Source: an uncultured Persicitalea sp. (GTDB lineage Bacteria > Bacteroidota > Bacteroidia > Cytophagales > Spirosomataceae). From it: a stretch of 5,882 nucleotides of DNA. Shown piece by piece: positions 1 to 5,882 of the stretch (the first letter of the stretch is position 1; every line of letters starts with the position of its first letter). The stretch covers positions 1-5,882 of the forward strand of contig CATMVR010000354.1 of assembly GCA_950075905.1 (NCBI GenBank). The letters run 5' to 3'. A model generated the notes under the pieces. The model was not told the origin of the DNA, did no database searches, and saw only the letters and a program-made list of their open reading frames with translations. Both the position numbers and the translations under genes were made by a program.

Positions 1-2
1 CC

Positions 3-338
3 GGCCCGCCCGGCACCCCCGGCACCCCCGGCACCCCGCGGCACGACCGGGCGGCGGTCCAGCGGCGCACGGTCCGCGTGCTGGTGGTCACCCAGGCGGT
101 GGGCGCCGTCGGCATCACCATCGGGATCGCGACGGCCTCGCTGCTGGCGCGCGACATCTCCGGCAGCGAGCGCCAGGCCGGCCTCGCGCAGACCTTCCAG
201 GTGCTCGGCGCCGCCGTGGTCGCGGTGCTGCTCGCTCGGGTGATGGGGGCGCGGGGGCGCCGCGTCGGGCTGGTGCTGGGCTACGCCCTCGGCTTCAGCG
301 GGTCGGTGCTGGCGGTGCTCGCCGTGGCGCTGGACCCG
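3..338 (+). CDS. MFS transporter, N-terminal fragment (open at left edge, cut at 3' end)
   Basis: This is the first part of a major facilitator superfamily permease, an inner-membrane secondary transporter; the substrate cannot be told. The frame is open to the left edge, so the true start is probably outside the window. The GTG at 78 lies too close to the first helix to be a convincing start. Counting from that GTG, helix 1 is about residues 2-24. An Arg/Glu-containing loop (about 25-33) follows, then helix 2 (about 34-54). The cytoplasmic loop MGARGRR at 56-62 is the MFS motif A between helices 2 and 3, and helix 3 spans about 63-85. After Asp-Pro (86-87) membrane character stops abruptly and Asp-rich sequence begins. 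A normal MFS protein has 12 helices and about 400 residues, so only about a quarter is present. The extreme GC content and GC-ending codons suggest an actinomycete and differ sharply from the DNA after 417. Confidence 0.8.
12..38 (+). repeat. Three tandem 9-bp GC-rich repeats encoding Gly-Thr-Pro
   Basis: Three consecutive copies of GGCACCCC(C/G) are visible. In the frame of the transporter fragment they read Gly-Thr-Pro three times, preceded by Gly-Pro-Pro. If translated, they would be a flexible, Pro-rich cytoplasmic N-terminal tail ahead of the first membrane helix, which is common in actinobacterial MFS proteins. The repeat could equally be simple-sequence drift in very GC-rich DNA. It does not form a larger array. 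Confidence 0.7.
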
Positions 339-416
339 GGCCTCGATCGCGATGGCGACGGATTCGCCGATGCCGACAATGACAAGGATGGCCGCATCGA
401 CGAGGACTGGCCGGGA
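339..416 (+). other. Short Asp-rich calcium-loop segment of separate origin, in frame with both neighbours
   Basis: About 25 codons read DRDGDGFADADNDKDGRIDED, followed by W-P-G-D at the right join (this run is described by position: residues 90-110 counting from the GTG at 78). Two calcium-type loops of the D-x-D-x-D-G kind are visible, resembling thrombospondin type 3 or EF-hand-like repeats of secreted bacterial proteins. It belongs to neither flank: it cannot follow helix 3 of an MFS protein, and it is not the sequence expected before the first propeller loop of the CRTAC1-like family, where the intact neighbour has Tyr-Tyr-Asn-Gly-Gly-Gly-Val-Ala. No gene start or stop lies in it. The source organism cannot be identified from so short a piece. 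Confidence 0.55.
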
Positions 417-3400
417 GATATCAACAACGATGGCCTGACGGACCTGTACTTTGTGTCCAATCAGGGGAAAAACCAGCTGTATCTCAACAAAGGAGATTTC
501 AAATTTGAGGAAATAGCCGAAAAAGCGGGCGTGACCGGCAAGGCCAGCTGGCAAACGGGTGCGAACATGGCGGATGTCAACGGCGATGGGCTGCTGGATA
601 TCTACGTGTCGGCCGTGAGCAACTACAAAGGCCTGACGGGCGGCAATGAGCTGTATATCAATAACGGGGATGGTACTTTTACGGAAAAAGCCAAAGAGTA
701 CGGCCTGGATTTTGAAGGCTTTTCTACCCAGGTAGCCTTTTTCGACTACGACCACGACGGCGACCTCGATATGTACCTGCTCACGCACGCCGTGCATACC
801 TCACTTTCGTACGGACGGGTATCTACCCGCGCGCTGGAACGCGACAAGGAAGCCGGCGATTATCTGTTTCGTAACGAAGGCGGCAAGGGCTTCACGGACG
901 TGAGTGAGAAAGCCGGCATTTACGCCGCACCGATGGGCTATGGACTGGGCATTTCGGTGGGTGATCTCAACAACGACGGCTGGGAGGATATTTACGTAGC
1001 CAACGATTTCCACGAGGACGACTACTATTACCTCAACAACAAAAACGGTACGTTTTCGGAAGTCCTTCGCAAGCATTTTGCCCATACCAGCAAATTCTCG
1101 ATGGGCAACGACATGGCCGATGTCAACAACGACGGCCTGCTCGACGTAGTGACCGTAGACATGTACCCCGAAGACCCCGCCGTGGAAAAGGCCTCCGCCG
1201 GAGAAGACCCGCTGGATGTGTATTTGTACAAGCTGCAATTTGGCTTCTACAACCAGTATACCCGCAATACGCTGCAGCTGAATCAGGGCGGGGAGAAGTT
1301 TAGCGACATTGGGGCCATGTCGGGCATCGCCGCTACGGACTGGAGCTGGTCGCCGTTGCTGGCCGACTACGACAACGATGGCATCAAAGACCTCTTCGTA
1401 TCAAATGGCATTGTACGCCGTCCCAATGATCTCGAATACCTCAAATTTGTGTCGAGCCCCGAAATAAATATGATGGTGGTGCAGGGCAAAGGGCTGGATA
1501 GGGAGATGATAACCCGCATGCCCGACGGCCGCGCGCACAACTACCTGTACAAAGGTACCGACAGCCTGCAATTTGTGGATAAGTCGCTGGCGTGGGGCTT
1601 CGATCAGGCCAACTACGCCAACGGAGCCGCCTACGCCGATCTGGACAACGATGGCGATCTCGACCTGATTACTAACAACATTAATGAAGTAGCCGGGATC
1701 TACCAAAACCATGCGAATACCCTCACCCAGCATACCTTCCTCAAAGTAAAGCTGAAAGGCGAAGGAATGAATGCCTTCGGCGTTGGAGCGAAGGTTTACG
1801 TCAAAACGGCGCAGGGCTGGCAGTACCAGCAGAATATGCCCACGCGGGGCTTTATGTCGTCGGTAGAGCCCTGGCTGACATTTGGTTTGGGAAATAGCAC
1901 AACGGTTGACTCAATAGCCGTGGTATGGCCCGATCAGCGGGCCGAAGTAAGGGCGAATCTGAAACCCAATCAGATGCTGGTTTTCAATCAGGCGGAGGCC
2001 AAGGGTAGTTTTGCGTTAAATACCATCAGAAATGTGCTTTTTGAGAATGTGACGGAAGCCACTGTCCTCGATTACCGGCATCAGGAAAACCCCTACTACG
2101 ATTTTACCCGCGAACCGCTGATGCCTTTCAAGGTGTCTACCGAAGGCCCGGCTATGGCCATCGCCGACATCAACGGCGACGGCCTCGACGATATGTATCT
2201 GGGTGGGGCCAAGCTGCAACCGGGCCAGATATATTTGCAGCAAACCGGGGGGACCTGGCAGCGGATGAACGAAACCGCCCTGCGGCGTGACACGCTGTAC
2301 GAAGATGTGGACGCGGTATTTTTTGATGCCGACAACGATAAGGACCTCGACCTCTACGTGGTGAGCGGCGGCAATGAGTTTTTTGGGGAAGCCCCGGCGC
2401 TGCTGGATCGCCTCTACCGCAACGACGGCCAAGGAAATTTCCTGCACGATACCAAAGCGTTGCCCGCTATGTATACCAACAAAGGCTGCGTGGTACCTTT
2501 TGATTATGACAAGGACGGCGATATCGATTTGTTTGTAGGGGGGCGCGTCACGGCTTTTGGCTACGGCGTGACGCCGGACTCGTACCTGCTGATCAACGAT
2601 GGTAAGGGCAATTTTAGCGATCAGACCAGCACGCTGGCCCCGGAGCTACGGAAAGCAGGCATGGTGACCGACGCCACGTGGAGCGACTACGACGGCGACG
2701 GTGACGCTGATTTGCTGGTAGTGGGCGACTGGATGCCCGTGCGGGTATTTGAGAATAAAGCCGGCAAACTTAGCCCCAAAGAAACGACCCTGGACCAGGC
2801 TACCGGCTTCTGGCAAACGATCGAAAAGGCCGATCTGGATGGCGATGGCGACGAGGACTTTGTGGTGGGTAACATGGGTACCAACACCAAATTCCGGCGG
2901 GGACCCAACGGCAAGCTGCGGATGTACGTTGGGGATTTTCTGAATGCCAACAAAACAGACCAACTGCTGGCGTACAGCGTGGAGGATATTTTTTATCCTG
3001 TATCGTTGAAGGACGAAATCGGAAAATCCATTCCCTTCATCAATCAGCGCTTTCCTAGCTACCGCGATTTCTCGGGAAAACCCATTGAGAATATTTTCAA
3101 ATCCAACGAGCTGGATGCCGCCGAACTGAAAGAGGTGAACACCTTCGAAAGCATCTGGATCGAAAACCGCGGCGGGGGCGATTTTGTCATTCATCCGCTG
3201 CCCTACCTGGCGCAGGCTTCCAAGGTTTTTGCCATTGATATAGCCGATGTGAACGGCGACAAACGGCCGGATATTCTGCTGGGTGGAAACTTTTACAGCG
3301 TAAGTACCTACCAGGGGCGCTACGACGCCAGCTATGGGCAGGTGCTGGAAAATGCGGGCAAGGGACAGTGGAAAACGTCACTTCCTACCGAGACCGGCTT

Positions 3401-3512
3401 TCTCATAGACGGCGAAGTACGGCACATCAAAGCAGTACGTACGCCCGGAGGATTGATGTACGCGGTGATTCGTAACAACGATACGCCGTTATTTTTCAAA
3501 CCAAAATACTAG
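417..3512 (+). CDS. FG-GAP/VCBS-repeat protein with ASPIC/UnbV domain (CRTAC1-like), 5' end replaced
   Basis: This is a large repeat protein of the Bacteroidota CRTAC1-like family, predicted to be exported and probably surface-exposed; its molecular function is not known. Residues are counted from the GTG at 78. Calcium-type loops lie at 114, 166, 223, 296, 348, 430 and 521. An ASPIC/UnbV domain follows at about 566-636 (motif PTRGF at 588-592, then a W-P-D strand at 617-619). Six further loops lie at 697, 750, 809, 870, 919 and 1057. The protein ends at Lys-Tyr before TAG. Alignment by eye to the next gene puts Asp114 opposite its Asp66, so about 65 native N-terminal residues are missing here, including the expected lipoprotein signal. 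The intact protein would be near 1,095 residues. The frame continues upstream into calcium-loop and MFS sequence, which I read as a chimeric join and not a native fusion. It is probably co-transcribed with the downstream paralogue. The family assignment is secure; the native start is absent. Confidence 0.9.
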   Translation, partial: DINNDGLTDLYFVSNQGKNQLYLNKGDFKFEEIAEKAGVTGKASWQTGANMADVNGDGLLDIYVSAVSNYKGLTGGNELYINNGDGTFTEKAKEYGLDFEGFSTQVAFFDYDHDGDLDMYLLTHAVHTSLSYGRVSTRALERDKEAGDYLFRNEGGKGFTDVSEKAGIYAAPMGYGLGISVGDLNNDGWEDIYVANDFHEDDYYYLNNKNGTFSEVLRKHFAHTSKFSMGNDMADVNNDGLLDVVTVDMYPEDPAVEKASAGEDPLDVYLYKLQFGFYNQYTRNTLQLNQGGEKFSDIGAMSGIAATDWSWSPLLADYDNDGIKDLFVSNGIVRRPNDLEYLKFVSSPEINMMVVQGKGLDREMITRMPDGRAHNYLYKGTDSLQFVDKSLAWGFDQANYANGAAYADLDNDGDLDLITNNINEVAGIYQNHANTLTQHTFLKVKLKGEGMNAFGVGAKVYVKTAQGWQYQQNMPTRGFMSSVEPWLTFGLGNSTTVDSIAVVWPDQRAEVRANLKPNQMLVFNQAEAKGSFALNTIRNVLFENVTEATVLDYRHQENPYYDFTREPLMPFKVSTEGPAMAIADINGDGLDDMYLGGAKLQPGQIYLQQTGGTWQRMNETALRRDTLYEDVDAVFFDADNDKDLDLYVVSGGNEFFGEAPALLDRLYRNDGQGNFLHDTKALPAMYTNKGCVVPFDYDKDGDIDLFVGGRVTAFGYGVTPDSYLLINDGKGNFSDQTSTLAPELRKAGMVTDATWSDYDGDGDADLLVVGDWMPVRVFENKAGKLSPKETTLDQATGFWQTIEKADLDGDGDEDFVVGNMGTNTKFRRGPNGKLRMYVGDFLNANKTDQLLAYSVEDIFYPVSLKDEIGKSIPFINQRFPSYRDFSGKPIENIFKSNELDAAELKEVNTFESIWIENRGGGDFVIHPLPYLAQASKVFAIDIADVNGDKRPDILLGGNFYSVSTYQGRYDASYGQVLENAGKGQWKTSLPTETGFLIDGEVRHIKAVRTPGGLMYAVIRNNDTPLFFKPKY

Positions 3513-3517
3513 GTACT

Positions 3518-3571
3518 ATGCGTTATTCAGCCCTTGTACTGGTTGTGGTGAGTTGGTGGATGATCTCGTGT
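3518..3571 (+). other. Lipoprotein signal peptide and lipobox of the second CRTAC1-like gene
   Basis: The first 18 codons encode Met-Arg-Tyr, a hydrophobic core containing Leu-Val-Leu-Val-Val-Val and Trp-Trp, then Met-Ile-Ser-Cys. Cleavage by signal peptidase II before Cys18 would leave a lipidated N-terminus followed by Ser-Ser-Pro-Glu-Pro. Met at position -3 of the lipobox is less typical than Leu but acceptable. This supports export through Sec and anchoring in the outer envelope. It also shows what the upstream paralogue has lost. Confidence 0.75.
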
Positions 3572-5566
3572 TCATCCCCCGAACCAACCCTGTTTGAGCG
3601 GCTGGATGCCTCCGAAACGGGCGTTACCTTTGCGAATAATTTGCAGGAAAGCGAGCAATGGAATATCCTGGCCTACGAGTACTACTACAACGGCGGCGGG
3701 GTGGCGGTAGGCGATTTCAACAACGACAGCCTGCCCGACCTCTACTTTACGGGCAATCAGGTACCCAACAAGCTGTACCTGAATAAGGGGGCTCGCGACG
3801 GCGCGCCCCTAAAATTTGAGGACATCACCGAAAAAGCGGGTGTAGCGGGCCGAGACGATGGCTGGGCCACGGGCGTAACCGTGGCGGATGTCAACGCCGA
3901 TGGCTACCTGGATATGTACGTGTGCTACTCGGGGCCGCTGGAAGCCGAAAAACGGAAAAATCAGCTCTTCATTAACAACGGCAACCTCACCTTCACCGAG
4001 CGGGCCGGGGAATGGGGCGTAGCCGAAGCCGGCTTTTCCACGCAGGCTACCTTCCTGGATTACGACCGGGATGGCGATCTGGATTTGTTTGTCATGAACC
4101 ATAACCTGCGCAACTACGGCCGCAAGGAGGCGGGGGTACTCAAAAGCGCCCGCGATCCCTATGCCGGCGATAAGCTCTACCGCAACGAAGCCACCGCGGG
4201 GGGGGCTCCCCGTTTTGTCGAGGTGAGCGCGCTGGCGGGTATCCGCAGCAATGCCCTGGGCTTTGGCCTGGGACTGGCCGTGTCGGACCTAAACCACGAT
4301 GGCTGGCCGGATATCTTTGTAGGCAACGACTACGTGGAAGAGGACTATGTGTACCTCAACAATCAGGATGGTACCTTCCGCGAAGCGGGGAAGGAAATGA
4401 TGGGCCATTTTTCGTTTTCCACCATGGGCTGCGATATCGCCGATGTCAACAACGACACCTGGCCCGATGTATTTACGCTGGATATGCTTCCGGCCGACAA
4501 TGAGCGGCAGAAACTACTGGCATGGCCCGACAACTGGACGGTGCAGCTTTCTATGCTCGACAATGGTTTCCACTGGCAGAATATGCGCAATATGCTGCAT
4601 ATCAACCAGGGAGCAGCGGCCGGTCAGCCGGGAAAGGCGCTTTTTAAATCTCCGCAACCATCGTTCAGTGAAGTAGGGCAGTTGGCCGGAGTGTCCAATA
4701 CCGATTGGAGCTGGGGCGGTTTGCTGGCTGATCTGGACAACGATGGCTATAAGGATATCTTCGTTTCCAACGGTTATGTGCGCGACTACACCAACCTCGA
4801 TTTTATCAAGTACTACGCCGACCAGCAGATGGGCCGCGGTGGCCGTACCTCCCTGCTCCGGCACATGGAGCAAATGCCCGCCACGCCTACGCACCACTTT
4901 ATCTTTAAAAATAATGGCGATCTGACCTTTACGGATAAAGTGGAGGAGTGGGGCTTCTCGAAAACCACCATTGCCTGCGGCTCGGCCTACGCCGACCTCG
5001 ATAACGACGGCGACCTGGACCTGATTACCAACAATACCAACGAAGCGGCCGGTATCTACCAGAATACCCAGCAGCAGAAGCAGTCCCGCGCCTACCTGGC
5101 CGTGCAACTCGGCCAATCGGCGCAGGTCCTGGGTGCGAAGGTACTTGTGTATACCAAAGCGCAAACCCAGTGGCAGGAAAACTACCCCACGCGGGGCTTT
5201 GAATCCAGCTCGGCGGGGGCGCTGCACTTCGGGCTGGGGGAGGCGACGGCAGTGGATTCTTTGCGTGTCATCTGGCCCAATGGCCGCAGTCAGTTGCTGA
5301 CTTCCTCACCGGTCAATCGGGTCGTGAACCTACGGCCGCAGGATGCTTCTGAGATGTATCAGGAGGCAGATCCGGCGGTTTCACCACTATTGCAGGAGGT
5401 TTCCGGGCCCGAATTTTTACATAAGGAAGACGACGTCATTGATTTTAACCGGCAGCTGCTGCTGCCCCGGCAGTACTCCTACGAAGGCCCGCGCCTGGCT
5501 AAGGGCGATGTGAACGGCGATGGCCGGGAAGATTTTTTTGTGGGCGGTGCCACGGGGCAGCCAGCT
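3518..5566 (+). CDS. FG-GAP/VCBS-repeat lipoprotein with ASPIC/UnbV domain (CRTAC1-like), 3' end cut
   Basis: This is a second CRTAC1-like protein, paralogous to the gene ending at 3512 and five bases downstream of it, so the two probably share an operon. The ATG at 3518 is chosen because it opens directly onto a signal peptide: a short hydrophobic stretch at residues 4-17, then a lipobox Met-Ile-Ser-Cys with the lipidated Cys at 18. No Shine-Dalgarno sequence is evident, as is usual in Bacteroidota. Calcium-type loops lie at residues 66, 124, 181, 257, 309, 405 and 493, with the ASPIC/UnbV domain at about 539-606 (PTRGF at 557-561, W-P-N-G at 586-589). One more loop follows at 664. Loops at 66 and 309 have Ser or Thr in place of the usual Gly. 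Similarity to the paralogue stops at about residue 683 (Gly-Gly-Ala-Thr-Gly-Gln-Pro-Ala), so roughly 430 C-terminal residues are missing. The frame happens to stay open to the right edge, but those last 105 or so codons are spurious. Confidence 0.9.
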
Positions 5567-5768
5567 GGTGCTGAGCCCCTGGCACCTGCACCGGCACGAA
5601 CGGCTGTGGGACAATCCCGACGGCTTCGATCCCGGCCGCTGGGAGACGGAAAACGGCCGCACCTGTCAGCGCGCGGCCTATATCCCGTTCTCCGCCGGTG
5701 CGCGGGTCTGTACCGGCGCGGGCTTTGCCATGGTGGAAGGGCCCTTGTTGCTGGCGATGCTGGCGCGC
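5556..5768 (+). pseudogene. Cytochrome P450 fragment: PERF-like region and heme-binding loop
   Basis: In the frame starting at 5556, about 70 residues match the C-terminal part of a bacterial cytochrome P450, a heme monooxygenase. In order: Gly-Ser-Gln-Leu-Val-Leu-Ser-Pro-Trp with His-Leu-His-Arg-His (the strand before the meander); Leu-Trp-Asp-Asn-Pro-Asp-Gly-Phe-Asp-Pro-Gly-Arg-Trp (the PERF-like motif); and the heme loop FSAGARVCTGAGFA, whose Cys at 5709-5711 would be the thiolate iron ligand. The start of the L helix follows (Val-Glu-Gly-Pro-Leu-Leu-Leu-Ala-Met-Leu-Ala-Arg). The I helix and the ExxR motif, which normally precede this region, are absent, and the C-terminal strand is cut off. 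It has neither start nor stop here. It may come from a proteobacterium, but the fragment is too short to assign a CYP family or substrate. Confidence 0.8.
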
Positions 5769-5881
5769 TCGTTAATGAGGCCACTACCGACCACCGCGAT
5801 GTCGATTCCCCACTCTGCCACCTGCGCAGCGTTGTGGTCTTTGATGCCACCATCGATCATCAATTTCGTCGTCCGACCTCC
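5769..5881 (-). pseudogene. TIM-barrel sugar-phosphate enzyme fragment, ribulose-phosphate 3-epimerase-like
   Basis: On the minus strand, the frame entering from the right edge reads Leu-Met-Ile-Asp-Gly-Gly-Ile-Lys-Asp-His-Asn-Ala, then Gln-Val-Ala-Glu-Trp-Gly-Ile-Asp-Ile-Ala-Val-Val-Gly-Ser-Gly-Leu-Ile. The Asp-Gly-Gly-Ile at the end of one barrel strand, followed about 20 residues later by a hydrophobic strand ending in Gly-Ser-Gly-Leu-Ile, is the phosphate-binding pattern of ribulose-phosphate 3-epimerase and related barrels. The Asp of Asp-Gly-Gly is a catalytic residue in the epimerase. Only about 37 residues are present, open at the right edge and ending at the P450 join. Other ribulose-phosphate-binding barrels, such as hexulose-phosphate synthase, are possible. 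Strand, gene content and codon use are unlike the Bacteroidota block. Confidence 0.55.
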
Positions 5882-5882
5882 C

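Noticed and set aside
12..38. Short tandem repeats as a CRISPR or regulatory array
   Set aside because: The unit is only nine bases with no spacers, only three copies, and lies in frame as Gly-Thr-Pro within GC-rich coding sequence.
78..80. GTG as the genuine start of the MFS fragment
   Set aside because: The frame is open upstream to the window edge and already encodes a plausible basic and Pro-rich N-terminal tail. Starting at 78 would leave only one residue before the first helix, and no ribosome binding site is seen.
339..416. The calcium-loop snippet as a true N-terminal extension of the first propeller protein
   Set aside because: The second gene shows what normally precedes the first loop (signal peptide, then a Gly-Gly-Gly-Val-Ala stretch), and nothing of this is present. 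The snippet also lacks any start or export signal of its own.
335..422. Restriction-type palindromes at or near joins (CCCGGG at 335-340, GATATC at 417-422, CAGCTG at 5562-5567, GCGCGC at 5763-5768)
   Set aside because: Each join has a different six-base palindrome, and such sites are frequent in GC-rich DNA. No single enzyme or cohesive end would explain all joins, so cloning scars are not supported.
801..1238. Long minus-strand open frames opposite the propeller genes (also around 1401-1733, 2016-2447, 2646-3194 and 4514-5227)
   Set aside because: They are shadows of repeated GAY/AAY/GGN codons in the Asp-Asn-Gly loops, which read as Val/Ile/Ala-rich sequence in antisense. They show no recognisable family, no start context and no independent coding signal.
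3513..3517. Possible promoter or terminator between the two propeller genes
   Set aside because: Only five bases separate the stop and the next ATG, with no hairpin and no room for a Bacteroidota promoter. Co-transcription is the simpler reading.
1..5882. A defence, secretion or other new multi-gene system linking transporter, propeller proteins, P450 and epimerase
   Set aside because: Except for the two propeller genes, every component is a fragment cut inside a domain, and composition and strand differ. Co-occurrence here is better explained by chimeric joining than by a functional cluster.

Overview
This window does not read as one stretch of one genome. It is a mosaic of at least five pieces of DNA with different base composition and unrelated gene content, joined without intergenic sequence. 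From left to right: (1) about 1-338, very GC-rich (238 of the first 300 bases are G or C), the N-terminal membrane segments of an actinobacterial-type MFS transporter; (2) about 339-416, a short stretch coding for two Asp-rich calcium-loop motifs; (3) about 417-5566, a Bacteroidota block of about 55% GC (99 of 180 bases in 1441-1620), probably from a Cytophagales/Spirosoma-like organism; (4) about 5556-5768, the heme-binding C-terminal part of a bacterial cytochrome P450 on the + strand; (5) about 5763-5882, on the - strand, a fragment of a TIM-barrel enzyme resembling ribulose-phosphate 3-epimerase.

The real biology is in block 3. It carries two tandem paralogues of the large FG-GAP/VCBS-repeat proteins with an ASPIC/UnbV domain (CRTAC1-like). 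They lie five bases apart on the same strand, so they are probably co-transcribed. Gene 2 has an intact N-terminus with a lipoprotein signal peptide, but its last roughly 430 residues are missing. Gene 1 has an intact C-terminus, but its first roughly 65 residues, including the signal peptide, are replaced by foreign sequence. In both genes seven Asp-rich calcium-type loops precede the ASPIC domain, which fits one seven-bladed beta-propeller. In Bacteroidota such proteins are predicted surface lipoproteins and are often found near SusC/SusD-type outer-membrane uptake genes. Their molecular function is not established, and no SusC/D gene is visible here.

Reading frames stay open across several joins. 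The frame entering from the left edge continues through three unrelated segments to the stop at 3512, which mimics a novel transporter-calcium-propeller fusion protein. Gene 2's frame runs past its join to the right edge without a stop, but its last roughly 105 codons are out-of-frame P450 and antisense sequence. The most economical explanation is a chimeric assembly, an amplification chimera or a deliberate splice, not a new biological system. No RNA gene, CRISPR array, insertion sequence, terminator or convincing promoter was seen. No gap of more than 300 bases lacks coding sequence.
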